A stretch of 64,000 nucleotides of DNA from Trichomonas vaginalis G3 (taxonomy: Eukaryota > Parabasalia > Trichomonadida > Trichomonadidae), in NCBI RefSeq assembly GCF_026262505.1, contig NC_067208.1:16687962-16751961 (forward strand), in the 5' to 3' direction. The translations under genes and the position numbers were made by a program. This document shows, one piece after another, positions 1-11,199 of this stretch. The notes below the pieces were generated by a model. That model ran no database searches and was not told the origin of the DNA. It saw nothing but the letters and a program-made list of their open reading frames with translations. Numbering within the stretch: position 1 is the stretch's first letter; every line of letters begins with the position of its first letter.

Positions 1-225
1 TCATGAATAGGTTCATAAACGATGTACTAGTTACATAATCAACGAAGTTAGGCATCTGCTGTACTAGTGGATTTCCCTCGTCGCTTGACGAGAAAACTCG
101 CATTGCCAGACCCTCTCCGAAAAAATACGCTTTTTGACAAAATAGGAATTAAAAAATGGATTGGAATACTGAATGTATTATAAATATTATTGTTTTGAAA
201 ATTTTCTTTGTTTTTTCATTTTGAA
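1..225. other. AT-rich flank, no gene seen
   Basis: No convincing reading frame is present. A short hairpin, CTCGTC-gctt-GACGAG, lies near position 78. The stretch ends with ATTTTGAA (218-225), the left target duplication of the transposon that follows. Confidence 0.6.
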
Positions 226-244
226 AGAGGTAGGGCAACGATAG
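226..244 (+). repeat. Left TIR of transposon 226-3625
   Basis: AGAGGTAGGGCAACGATAG, exact inverted copy at 3607-3625. Similarity stops right after these 19 bases. Confidence 0.85.
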
Positions 245-2299
245 AAAATTTTTGGAAAAAAAGTTCGGAGATCTTAAACGTATCATATTCCCTGCATGGT
301 TTGGTATCTTCCGCCATGCGTTGTGCCAAACATATTGACACTTTCCAATAATTAATTTATGGTATGAGTCACAGAGTTAGATTATAAAAAGAAAGTAAAT
401 AATTGCAATTAGAAATCATATATGTCGGAAATCAAATGTTGATGAGCAGAAACCTTTTACTCATCATAAAAGAGATAAATCACTAAAGATTTGTATACAT
501 TAAAATTTGATATTTGGTGCTCGAAAACTGTCTGATGGGACTCCTCCAAAATGAACCAATCTATCGCTGAGGACCAAATTAGATGATGTGGATGGTGTAT
601 TCTCTAATTCTAACTTAGGAAGAATGGGAACAAAACGAATGACGACAACAACATGTCAAACATAGATTAAATATCTATGAATCAATAAAGTATACGTGCA
701 TTGAAGGTGATAACAATCACTTGAGGCTTATAACTCTTTGACTAAATTATGCAATAATTAAATATAATCATTTTTATATTTTTATACTGATAGTAATTAA
801 TATACTATCCTGCTTAATAAATGGTATGATCAAATTTGTTTGAAAATTTAATTATGTATATGAAACTATGTCTTCTATATAAAAATCAAAATTTTCGGAC
901 GAACCTAGATTGAAGCTTTATGAAAATCTATCATTTTTGTTAATTGAGTTAATATGAATCTTTTACATATGTATATATAGCATTGATAGCTTATATAATC
1001 ATGGTTTATTCCATATTAACATATTTTTTCAGTTAAATTTGTTAATAATATCATGTAACAAATTAATTCAAGATTAGAATGTCTACAAAATGCTAACAAA
1101 TAAGAACAAAATACGATTTCTCGACTTAAATTTTAATATGGAGTAGTTTTTCGTTTAAATCTAATTAAAAATGAATAAAAACTTATCTTGTACTATTTTC
1201 ATTCAAAGATTTTAATAATGTAAATCATGCATTTTCATAATTCAGTACAGTTCTTTTTAGAATTAAAGTTGATGAGGATGATATTTGTGATTTAAAATAA
1301 TTTGTTAATGTTCACCTTTTATTCATCACCTTGTGGTATGCCCTAAAGCAATAGCATTATCAATTCTGCTGAATTGATCAACTCAAAATTCCAAAAAAAA
1401 TTCAAAATTTCAAAAATGAAATTAAACAATTTGAATTTTCACATGAAAAAATCAATTTCGAAAAAAATTTGGAAAATCAAAGTATTTGATAATTAGTCAA
1501 ATAATCAATTTACATCGTTTTTACTCATAAAAAACAACTAATTTTTGATTTTGATATCATATTTGATAAATACTCATTCCAGAGTTGACGTAATGTATTA
1601 ATTATTGTTAGAGATATTGCTTTCGCAGCAAAATTCTTATTTCATGAAAGAAAAAAAAATGATTTTATTCCAACAAAAACAAGTAAACAGATGAATGGAA
1701 ACGTACTATATTTTCATAAATGTAGTAATCAGCGTGTCAGCTTTTGTTTATCATGTTCGAGTCAAAATGTATTAACTTGTAATAAGAAATATTCGAAGAT
1801 TATATGAAGTATTGAGCATTCTTTGTAGAAATATTTGTAATTCATTACTAACATATATAATAAAGTTGTTTTTTTTTCCTTATTGCAATAATTTTGTCTG
1901 ATTTTAATAACTTTTCATGTATACGAGTTGTGTGAATATGCATCATAATATGCGTAAATATACTTATTTGCGACGAATAATGTGGTTGCATAATGGAGGT
2001 GCTAAATTTTGATTTTTAATATGGGGCTTTGGTATGTATAATCATGTTCTTATCTCAACGTAGGAGTATTGGTGCAATATGATTAAAATTTACGAGGTTG
2101 ATCTTAAATTGAATAATTCTGGAGTATAAATCACAATGCAGCTAATTCTATGTTAAAGATAGATACAGATTGTAGTAATCAATTAGGGAGTACAAATTCA
2201 TTCTTTCATTTCTGTCGTATTGAGCAGAAAGGAAGAGATCATAACCCTAGGAAAAAAAGCCCAAATTTGTCACTTTTCATAGTACGTTAAACTCAATTC

Positions 2300-2317
2300 G
2301 CTCGGCGAATGCCGAGC
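2300..2317. repeat. Short perfect hairpin
   Basis: GCTCGGC-gaat-GCCGAGC, a 7-bp GC-rich stem in a very AT-poor-in-GC context. It is one of several hairpins inside the transposon. Confidence 0.6.
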
Positions 2318-2752
2318 ACACGTACTCATCATTCAACATAATATTCTCATTCTTTGGTTATTATAGTGCCAGACAACACAAGATTTCAAAGAATTACTTG
2401 AGTTTTCAATTAATCTTAATCCGATTTTAGATTTATCGAGAACTCCATCATCACAATCACATACTTCAGTGCGGTAACTACAATTATCCATATACAGAAG
2501 GAAGTTCTTTTCGAACAACTCATTTGGAGTCTGTTTTGGAAAGAACTTCTTTCTGTCCGACTTAATTTCATAGTTCCTGATCAACCAAAAGACAGAAACC
2601 ACACACTATCTACTTAGGAAAGGAGTTCTTTCTAAATCTTCCTTAAATTGAGATTTTACGAGAGATAACCCTTCTATTGCACTTAAAAATGAACATTTTG
2701 ATATCTTTAGTATCACACATGGTCATATATAGTATTTCATCTACATGAATAC

Positions 2753-2801
2753 ATTCATCTTTCGAAGTCTCTCATTAAATGGGAGGCTTCGAAAGATGAA
2801 T
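2753..2801. repeat. Long hairpin with 15-bp perfect stem
   Basis: ATTCATCTTTCGAAG at 2753-2767 pairs exactly with its inverse at 2787-2801. The loop side continues with partial pairing (CTC..CAT against ATG..GAG). An imperfect hairpin (14 of 15 positions) also lies at about 2497-2551. Confidence 0.7.
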
Positions 2802-3606
2802 CGTTTTATTCATACAACTTTAAATCTCGAACACATTTAGAGAGTGAGTATATCATTTTATTCTTGTTTTGAGTTTATTCTGATTCAAAATTGCAGTGAA
2901 AACAGAAGTTCACACATCATATCTGAATGTGAGCTCATCTATACTTATACGATCTCAATACCTCCACTCTAAGCATAAGAGGTGAAGTTATATAAAAATT
3001 ATCAGATGCGTTGAAGTCTCAAAAGTATTGCCTGAATGCTTGTTTCATATTTATCCAAGTAGTTTCAATGAATAAATGTATTGTTTTTTATAATTTCGAT
3101 TTATTTTTAGAAAATATTCAATATAAACCTTTATTGTGTTATTTACATCTCATAAATTCTCTGTCTAAATCATATAAAAGCGCGTTTTACCCCTATGAAT
3201 CAAGAAATTCATTCAATATTCATGGTATATTTATTAAATTTATACGATTTACTAATAATCAATATTATATCCTCATAAATAGCAATATATTTTGGTAATC
3301 TATGATAATCATATACAATATTTGAAATCAAATTTTCATTAGTTTATGTTCCTTGTTAATAGTAAACCATTATATTTATTACTAATAATAAAATCTGTGT
3401 GTCGTATTGAAATTCAATAAAATTACTTATTCGGTCCAAAAAAACAAATTTGATAAAATTTTTCTTTTTTTATGTAATTTTTGTTTTTCATTTTTCTCAA
3501 GATCCTAAGTTATGTTCTAACTTTTGACATCATATCCTATCATGCTAGGCTATATATTATAGCATATCCAAAAGGCAAGGAAATCTATCAGAGAAGCCTT
3601 TTTGAC

Positions 3607-3625
3607 CTATCGTTGCCCTACCTCT
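3607..3625 (-). repeat. Right TIR of transposon 226-3625
   Basis: CTATCGTTGCCCTACCTCT, the exact inverse of the left end, followed by the ATTTTGAA target duplication at 3626-3633. Confidence 0.85.
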
Positions 3626-3850
3626 ATTTTGAATGAATTTATCAAAATTTGACAAAAGACTGACTTGATTATATCATATTCTTATCAAGTTTTATATATG
3701 AATTAATAATGTTTTTGACATGTGATATAAAAAATTAATGTTGGCCAAATTTTTAAAATTTTGATATATTTATGTTTTAGTATATGATTTGTTTTATGAC
3801 ATGTGACATGAAAATTCTTAATTTTCGAAATTTGACAGATTTTAAAATAA

Positions 3851-6649
3851 ATGATTACCCATTCTCATTTAATTGAGATGGGAATCTTTCCAGATGATAA
3901 ATCTCAATATCTATTACCAATTTTTCCAACTGATAAAATAAATAAGCAGATTATGCTTCGTTTTGCAGATATTGAAATGGATTCTAACCAAAATATTCTA
4001 GAAATTCCATTTTCAGATTCCAGAAAGATGCGATGGTTATTACACTTAAAATCTTATATTTTATATTTATCACATACACCTGAACAAGCCGATTTATTAA
4101 ATGCATCAGTTATTACTGACGTAAACCACTTCTATTCACCATTTATTTCTAGAAATATTGATATGGATCCTAATGACTATAATGATATTGTTCAAAAAAT
4201 GCTTTTGCAGCTAACAACGATTTTTGAAAAAGAAAACTTCTCAGAAAAGAAAGCAAAACAAGTTATAAAATTATACGATACGATAGCAAGTCAACATCAG
4301 CGATATTCAAAAGAAACAATCAGGCATTTATTCAAAATTTTGATTGGATTAGCTGATTACGCTGCTACAGACAACAGTGCGTTTGGTGGATGTGCTTCTG
4401 TAGTATCAAGCTTATTTAATACGATGTTTTGGATACTTTCTCTCAGCAATGATCAGTTTAATTGGGATCTTTTCAACAAAATCACTCCACAATGGCCATT
4501 CTGTTCTTATTTTGTTGAAGAATGGATGGTATACTTCAACTGCTGCCTAGATGCATTTAAAGTTAATAAAGAAATGCATTTTGCCGAATTTCATATTCCT
4601 TTTAAACCAACTCCTGATGAAGCTTTGGAGTTAATTGTTAATATGATGAAGAATGGAAGCGTTTTACAGGACTCAAAGAACTCAAAAATCCTTACTCAAG
4701 TATATGGAGTGATTTCTGACATGGTAAGTCAACAACAAGCCAGAATTTCAGATTATTTCTACATGAAATGGTATTCTGATGATATTTTCGAGTTATTTTC
4801 TTCTTGCCAGAAGTTATGTTTTGGATCAAATGAAGATTCTCTGTTATCTAGCTTAATTATACTCTCAAGGAACAAAATTAGACCAAATTCCCCTTGGATG
4901 AAGTGTTTACTTGACAGTGTTAAAGAAAAACTTCAAAATCCAAATACAAATTCAATAAATGAGATAATTAAGCAGTCAAACAACTTAATTTGTGCACATC
5001 CGTTTGCTATATATGATATTATTGATTCTCTAATCGAATGTATATACTCAACAATCAAATCTAAGTCAATTGAATACGATAATCCAATTATTTTGTCTCT
5101 TTTGCTTTCTTTATCCGAAATATCCTCATCGACTGATAAAATATCATCCATAGTTGATATAGTTAATGCTTATACCAGTTTAAATCCAATTGATTCCAAT
5201 TCAAATTGGCAATTTTTGTTATTTCTTCATATAATGACAGAAAACACTGATAACATACTCAAGTACCTTTCCCTCATCATGAAATCTGTCCCTCCCCATG
5301 AATATTTCTCTTATTTGCTCTTTATTTCCCATTTTTATCCGAAAATTTTGAATTCAAAGGAATTCCAACCGTTTTTGGTCCATCTGATTTCGAATTGTTT
5401 TTCGAGAGATAAGTTCGCCAGTGAACTTCCTTTATATTTATTAGCTTATTTCATTTCAGAACTCAATGACACGAGTGAATTCTTCAAATTAGAGTCGGAA
5501 GAAAGGAAACTGATCGTAAATCTCGTGAACCAAACAACAATCAAGACAGAAAAAGACTTAGGAGCCATATTAGATTACATTTTAATGTATTCTACAACAA
5601 ATTCAAATCAAATTTCACCGAAAAAAGCTCAAGAAATGACAAACAAAGCAAAAGAGAAGAGTTATTATCAGATAAACAATGCGATACTTACACTTATCAA
5701 TCAAAACCCTGGGAAAATCATTTGTATTGTCCGACATTTCGTTGGAATTTTCGCTTTCGAAGTAACTGACGAAGGATATAAAGAAGGTCATGAAGAAGAC
5801 TTACCGCAACCAACTAATTTCGAGCAAGAGTCTTCAAATAAAGAAATGTTCGAAATCGAGGAAGATTTTACAGAACTAACTAACCTATTAAACAACAAGA
5901 TAGAGCTCAATTTCACTCCATCAACACCCCACTTGCAAGTTCCTCACCCAAAGTTTTTCTCTTTCCTTGCAGGAACTGGACTTTTGGACGCTAAAAATGA
6001 TCATAATGTAAAGGAATTGAATTATTCCGAAATCTGTCACTTTTTGGAAATTTACGATCAAATTCCAATCAAAGATGAAATAGCTGTAGATGTTATACAT
6101 TGTACTCCTTTACATTTAGTACCTCCTGGTACTCCAAAAATGTCAAAAGATTTCAAAGAATTTTTGGATTTATTTGGCCGGCCAAGTGACCACGACACTT
6201 TTGGAAGGAGTCGTATTTATGAAACTAAGTCGATGAACATTGTTTACAGATACATGACGGAGAGTAATAGTTTTGAAATTGCGAACAAAATGATGATTGT
6301 TTACAACGAAACTGATTTTGATTGTATAGAAGGAACATTCCAGAAATTGAGTCCTCAGATTATTCTTTCTGTAAAGAAAATTGAAAATAATCTTTATAGA
6401 ATTGACTTGATCAAAACAGACAGAAAATCTAGATCACATTTACCAATAATTTATAGAATTCCTCGATTAGTTTCTAAACAAAACATTGCAGCAACAATAT
6501 CATGTTTTGTTTTTGTCGCTTCAGTTAGTTTTTGGCGAGAATTTGTTGGTCGTTCCACAAAGAGAAGGATGGAAGCTTTATCTTCTATCTTTGTCAGTGA
6601 TGAAGATAAGTTTACTTTCTTAAGATGCGCTTTAGAAAATAAACAATAA
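3851..6649 (+). CDS. RapGAP/tuberin-type GTPase-activating protein (932 aa)
   Basis: The protein probably switches off a small Rap/Rheb/Ral-type GTPase by stimulating GTP hydrolysis. Residues ~700-905 resemble a RapGAP domain: a FFSFLAGTGLLD segment near residue 700, then IANKMMIVYNETDFD near 810, which matches the GND-xVxIVYNE strand of the family. In that family the Asn is the catalytic 'thumb', so Asn812 is the likely catalytic residue. The domain ends with the typical basic helix RSTKRRMEALSSI. Residues 1-650 are helical and leucine-rich, as in the armadillo-like front half of tuberin and RalGAP alpha. No membrane segment or signal peptide was seen. The start is the first ATG after a stretch rich in stops. 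No intron is needed. The family assignment is by eye; which GTPase it acts on cannot be told. Confidence 0.7.
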   Translation: MITHSHLIEMGIFPDDKSQYLLPIFPTDKINKQIMLRFADIEMDSNQNILEIPFSDSRKMRWLLHLKSYILYLSHTPEQADLLNASVITDVNHFYSPFISRNIDMDPNDYNDIVQKMLLQLTTIFEKENFSEKKAKQVIKLYDTIASQHQRYSKETIRHLFKILIGLADYAATDNSAFGGCASVVSSLFNTMFWILSLSNDQFNWDLFNKITPQWPFCSYFVEEWMVYFNCCLDAFKVNKEMHFAEFHIPFKPTPDEALELIVNMMKNGSVLQDSKNSKILTQVYGVISDMVSQQQARISDYFYMKWYSDDIFELFSSCQKLCFGSNEDSLLSSLIILSRNKIRPNSPWMKCLLDSVKEKLQNPNTNSINEIIKQSNNLICAHPFAIYDIIDSLIECIYSTIKSKSIEYDNPIILSLLLSLSEISSSTDKISSIVDIVNAYTSLNPIDSNSNWQFLLFLHIMTENTDNILKYLSLIMKSVPPHEYFSYLLFISHFYPKILNSKEFQPFLVHLISNCFSRDKFASELPLYLLAYFISELNDTSEFFKLESEERKLIVNLVNQTTIKTEKDLGAILDYILMYSTTNSNQISPKKAQEMTNKAKEKSYYQINNAILTLINQNPGKIICIVRHFVGIFAFEVTDEGYKEGHEEDLPQPTNFEQESSNKEMFEIEEDFTELTNLLNNKIELNFTPSTPHLQVPHPKFFSFLAGTGLLDAKNDHNVKELNYSEICHFLEIYDQIPIKDEIAVDVIHCTPLHLVPPGTPKMSKDFKEFLDLFGRPSDHDTFGRSRIYETKSMNIVYRYMTESNSFEIANKMMIVYNETDFDCIEGTFQKLSPQIILSVKKIENNLYRIDLIKTDRKSRSHLPIIYRIPRLVSKQNIAATISCFVFVASVSFWREFVGRSTKRRMEALSSIFVSDEDKFTFLRCALENKQ

Positions 6650-7492
6650 AAATTATTTGTGTTTTATTCATAACTTAATTTGTTTTATAGAGGAAAATTG
6701 ACAATGTCAAAAACTTTGAAAGGCATAACAAAGTGTCAGAAAGTTTACAAATGTATACTTTCTGGCAAACAGAGTCTCAGATACTGCTCAAATGGTGGTT
6801 TTCAATTTTCTCACATTTTCGTAGAACTTATCGTTAAATTGAATTTTTTATATATGTGATAGCAATCTTAAATCACCCTATATATAATCTCAGAAAAAGA
6901 GGCTCGACTATTTTTGAAAAGAAAAGTGATAAATGTAAGAGTGCAATTACGCCCCTATGACGGGGCCTTCAATTTAGGTGTTTAAGGTTAATTTTCAATG
7001 ACACTTCAAGCCAGTTGTCAAAAATTTGAATTAAAGTCAGATGGGTGTAAGTGCAGCCTTAATATCTTCAAAATAATGGATTTAGAATTCAATGATTCTG
7101 ACAACTAAAATTATTTCATATTATCATCACAATTCGGCCCATTGACAAAACGTCAGAAAGGAGTTAATTTGCAATAGATTATATATCTTAAAGTAATAGA
7201 CTTCCACACTGGTAAACATCGGAATAGGAGTGTTTTGGTGTTTTATTAATTCTAAAAGACTCCTATCGTCTTGAAAATGACAACTCTATTACTATTATTA
7301 AAGGATAAGCCAGAAAGTAGTGGGCGCATCATTAATGTCATTTAGTCAATATTAATGTTAAAATGAATGAATACAATAAATAAAACATAATCAATATTTT
7401 AATTCTCGCATTTTATTACGAGAATAAAAAAAAGTCAAATGCTAAAAGTGACACATTTCTTTTGAAAGATTTGGTCAATTTTAAGTTTTTAG
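6650..7492. other. Intergenic, with a decayed scrap of the beta-helix-like family
   Basis: No open gene is present. Around 7080-7137 the words GATTCTGACAACTAAA and ATTATTTCATATTATCATCA resemble the start of the downstream beta-helix-like copy (about 7585-7640), so this is probably a short leftover of a third copy. The rest shows nothing recognisable. Confidence 0.45.
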
Positions 7493-8500
7493 AAGTTAAG
7501 ATTACATTATGATGATATATGGCACGAGATATTCCATGATTCTGATTTCAATACATCGTATTCAGAGCATTATGACTTCATTAATAAATCTGACAACTTA
7601 AATTATTTCATCTTATCATCACGATTCTATAATTTAAGCGAAACTGGAGCCATCCGCTTCCACACATCCAATGATGAAACAAAATGTCTTGTAGTTACAA
7701 CTAATTTTGAGAATTGTAGTTCAGGCAAACAGTTAGGAGGTTCCCTTTATTTTGATAATAATGGTCAATTTGCTCAGAAACAAAACTTATATATTAAATC
7801 GACAAACACTGCTTTGAGTCCTTCTTTTCATGTATCTGTTTCAGAAATTGAAAATTATAAAAATGAAATAAATGAATCAACCATTTTTGATTGTGGCCAA
7901 TTAAATAATTGTGTTGCTCTCCTAACACTGAAGAATGGTAAACAAATAATTGATCGATGTAACATTACTTCGAATAAAGTTGGCACTGTATCAGGCTATG
8001 CAATGTTTGCTACCTCAGATTTGTTCGTTAAATATACAACAGTTCGATCTAATAATCAACTTGCGAGTGAATTTTTAGACCCTGTCGCATTAGCTTGGCA
8101 TTATTCTTCGAAAAATAAATCTATTTCTGTAATAGCATGCAACTATGTAGAAAATAATGATGCAAGTGATGATGGAAGATTGATTGGAGCATTATCGAAT
8201 CTATATGTTTGCCATTGCTGTATTTTAAACAAAGCAGTTAAAACAACTTTTTATATCGAAAGTGGTTCAATTGTAGTCAGTAATTCATTTACTGATAACA
8301 ATTCAACCTCAAACTCTGTAGAATTTATTAGCATGATTGAAAGTTCAGAGTGCAATTATTTTTTCGATGAAAAAATTCATGACAACTGTGACATAATTTC
8401 ATCTATATCCATTTACAAAGCTAAGAAAAAAGCAAATAATTTTCAAAACAAATTCAAAACATTACTTTTAACGATGATATATACTCAAAGGAATAAATAG
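7493..8500 (+). pseudogene. Beta-helix-like surface-type protein, open frame without a start codon
   Basis: The frame is open for 336 codons from just after a TAG at 7490-7492, but it has no ATG until 8003, deep inside the conserved part, so the 5' end looks lost. The product has short, Asn- and Ser-rich beta-strand repeats (CNITSNKVG, VRSNNQ, CNYVENND, SFTDNNS) suggesting a right-handed beta-helix. Such repeats are seen in the many polymorphic-membrane-protein-like families of Trichomonas, but membership here is an inference. No membrane segment or secretion signal is visible, in keeping with a fragment. A diverged second copy follows at about 8602. Confidence 0.5.
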
Positions 8501-8601
8501 CAATAAATAAAATATTCTCAAGCAATATTTGAACGCAATAAGTTTTGGATTCATAATACTTTTTGATATGTTTTGATGAGATCTGGAAATATTTTATAAC
8601 C

Positions 8602-9354
8602 AGGCGGTTCTCTTTATTTTAGTGATAAAGGACAGTTTGCTCAGAAACGAAATTCATATATTAAATCGATAAATAAAGATGAAGCACTTCTTTTTGCGTA
8701 AAAGTTTCCGAAATTGAAAATTCTAAAAACGAACAAAATGATTCAATAATTTTTGATTGTGGTAAAATAGACAGCTATCTTGTTCTCCTCGGCCTGACAC
8801 ATGGCAAACAAATCATTGATCAGTGCAATATCACCTCAAATAAAGTTGGAATTGTTTTCGGTTACTCAATGATGTCAGTTTCTTCAAATTCGTTCGTAAA
8901 ATATACCACAATTCGATCAAATAATCAATTACAAAGTAAATTCTTCTCCCAACCTTTTGCATTAGCTTGGCATGCTTCCTCAAATAATAAATACATTTCT
9001 GCAATAGCATGCAATTATATCGAAAACAATGATTCTAGCAGTGATGGAAGACTAATTGGAACAATACTAAATATATGCTATTGTTGCATTATCAACAAAT
9101 TCGTAACTACTACTACTTATTACACCAATAAAGGTTCGATTGTTGTTATTAATACATTCTCTGATGATAATTCAGCTTCCTTAAACTCAATTGAATTTAA
9201 TAGCATTGTTAACAGCTCAGAATGCAAATATTCCCTAAATAAAAATATACTCGATAATTGCAGGCTATCTAATTCAATCAAAAAGGCAAAACGAAAAGGA
9301 AATAATTATAAAAATTTCCTTTCGAGAATAGTTTGTTATCAAGAGAATAAATAA
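8602..9354 (+). pseudogene. Second beta-helix-like copy, frameshifted and 5'-truncated
   Basis: This is a tandem, diverged copy of the preceding frame. It begins where GGSLYF is recognisable (near 8605), shows a stop after a short stretch (about 8700), then continues in another frame to 9354, so it has at least one frameshift. Shared stretches include SNSFVKYTTIRSNNQL, ALAWHASSNNK and AIACNYIENNDSSSDGRL. The longest ATG-initiated frame (from 8869) covers only the C-terminal 161 residues. It is most likely dead; the function is unknown. Confidence 0.5.
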
Positions 9355-9759
9355 AATATGCATAAGTATATTGTTTAATTATGACTCGATGACCCATTTG
9401 ATAAAAAATATTTAATCGAGATGCTGAAAATGGACAATATCATGAAGTTGTTATATTCTTACAGAAATATCTTCAATTCAACAATATCAAGTTCATATCA
9501 TTCATTACAATAGCAGAAACAAACTCATTTTAAATCATTAGCATTTTAATGGTTTTCTATCTTAGTTTATATTAATGGCACAATCCTATCACAAAATGCT
9601 CAAATATAAGTGGTTTAATTCATTATTGCATCAAAATATGTAAACAGGAAATCATTTATTCTCTAAACGAGTGAAAGTCAAGAAGATATATATAAAATTA
9701 TTTAAATTAGGAAAAAAGTATTCAAGTTCCACTTCATAAAGAAAAAGAATAGATGCATC
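9355..9759. other. AT-rich spacer
   Basis: No gene, repeat or stable hairpin was recognised. A TCATAA near 9733 could be a weak initiator for the next gene. Confidence 0.4.
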
Positions 9760-11112
9760 ATGATAAAAAATCTAATAAAAAATTTTCATAAGACACTCAA
9801 TTTAAATTTTTTTAGTTCTAAAAAGATGATTGTTCCCAATGAATATGTATGTCCAATTACAGGGCGTACGCACACAATTGTATACAAGAACCAAAATAAA
9901 GATAAGCTTATCAATTACTGCAATTCAGTCATTTTCAACTTGAATAATCATATAAAGAGTTCATATTTCTTTACTGTTGACACTGAAGGTAAAATCAATG
10001 AAATAGAACTATGTGATGTATTCGTTCTACAATTTGCAGAGTGTTTTGCAAATAAAAAAGACTTTATTCGATATAAAATTACGGGAAAAAGAAATGAAAC
10101 CATTGATCTACAAGACGGATTCATCATAATTGATCCAGATGACGATGTGAAGAAAGCATTAAGATCGGTATTCACAAATTATTATGTTTATACGATTTTC
10201 TTTGATATTGTTCGCGATGTTCTTGGCTTAATGAAGCTTGGAATTCCTGTTAATGGATTGCCAGATAAGAATGGAGTTGTCAAATGTCACACAGTTATAG
10301 ATACTCAGTACAGATCAAATTCAGGAATTCCATTTTTCTGCTCAACATTAAGTCTTAAAGATACAATTAATCAAATTGATTTTCCCTGCAAACAATTAGC
10401 TGCAGCTAAAGAGCAATTAGAATTAAAGTCATCAATTGATTTTCCGAGATTGATTTATGAAAACCAAGGTAAAAGTAATTCCGAAATTGTTCCGATTTAT
10501 ATCGATTTAATTCCTTATATTTCAAATGATATTGCATTAACAGCTTTGTCATTGCTTGCTTATATCAGAGAAAACAGCCCAATAATCGAAACTCATAGCA
10601 CGCAAGCCAAGCAATTGACAAAACTTTGGAAGGAAGACAAACAAATACGAATAAAATACGGAAGTGCAGCCTTTCTTAAGGAGTTACATAACTCACAACA
10701 TATTTTGGATAATCCAGAGAAGAATTTGTTTTCAACATATATTTGTGCATTTAAACTTCACAAGTATGCTTATGCAATCAAAAAAGCAGATGATAACTAT
10801 CCTTTTAGATCTAAAGACTTAGTCAAGTTTTGCAAGGCAGCACAATCACGTATTGATGGAAAGAAAAATGTTAAATTCCCTTCAAAACAAAATGTATATG
10901 AAAATTTAGTCAAAAAAGGTCTGAAGAAATATAACATTCATGGAGAACTTGAAAAAATACTTCTTAACGAATATGAGCAGCATAAAGATGAAAGTGAATA
11001 TCAAACAAAGGATGTATTTAAGACTCTCGGCCAATGCCTTCATCCTTATTTCAGTGAATTTTTGGAATATCATTTTAAACGATGGCCTCAGTTCATGAAC
11101 AAACGATACTAA
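9760..11112 (+). CDS. Unrecognised 450-aa protein
   Basis: I do not recognise the family. The frame is long, uninterrupted and has host-like composition. It has a short basic N-terminus, then a VCPITGRTH segment near residue 30, a DGFIIIDPDDDVKKAL stretch near 125, a hydrophobic part YYVYTIFFDIVRDVLGLM near 145, and a lysine-rich helical C-terminal half. An out-of-frame ATG lies just upstream at 9753, so translation may instead begin at Met24 (9829), which gives 427 aa and starts just before the conserved-looking PNEYVCPITG. There is no clear signal peptide. The next gene follows in the same direction after 87 bp. Confidence 0.6.
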   Translation: MIKNLIKNFHKTLNLNFFSSKKMIVPNEYVCPITGRTHTIVYKNQNKDKLINYCNSVIFNLNNHIKSSYFFTVDTEGKINEIELCDVFVLQFAECFANKKDFIRYKITGKRNETIDLQDGFIIIDPDDDVKKALRSVFTNYYVYTIFFDIVRDVLGLMKLGIPVNGLPDKNGVVKCHTVIDTQYRSNSGIPFFCSTLSLKDTINQIDFPCKQLAAAKEQLELKSSIDFPRLIYENQGKSNSEIVPIYIDLIPYISNDIALTALSLLAYIRENSPIIETHSTQAKQLTKLWKEDKQIRIKYGSAAFLKELHNSQHILDNPEKNLFSTYICAFKLHKYAYAIKKADDNYPFRSKDLVKFCKAAQSRIDGKKNVKFPSKQNVYENLVKKGLKKYNIHGELEKILLNEYEQHKDESEYQTKDVFKTLGQCLHPYFSEFLEYHFKRWPQFMNKRY

Positions 11113-11199
11113 CGATAAATCTTACTGACTCCATTGCTTCCTAAATAATGAAATGAATCAGTGAATAGAGTAAATAAGAATTGAAAAATTTCGGATCAT

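Larger units (their letters stand above)
226..3625. mobile_element. Non-autonomous DNA transposon with 19-bp TIRs (MULE-like by its target duplication)
   Basis: The 19-bp sequence AGAGGTAGGGCAACGATAG at 226-244 recurs as its exact reverse complement at 3607-3625. Directly outside both copies is ATTTTGAA (218-225 and 3626-3633), an 8-bp direct repeat as expected of a target duplication. The 3.4-kb interior is very AT-rich and holds no credible transposase; its two ORFs (89 and 95 aa) look accidental. It contains several hairpins, the best at 2753-2801. A target duplication of 8-9 bp is typical of Mutator-like elements, which are known in Trichomonas, but hAT elements also make 8 bp, so the superfamily is an inference. 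The TIR and duplication themselves are seen directly. Confidence 0.8.

Noticed and set aside
2333-2602. 89-aa minus-strand ORF inside the first transposon
   Set aside because: It runs through an imperfect hairpin (2497-2551), has no family likeness and no relatives in the window; most likely chance.
3011-3298. 95-aa ORF rich in Ile, Phe, Asn and Tyr
   Set aside because: Its composition is that of random AT-rich DNA, and it lies inside the transposon.
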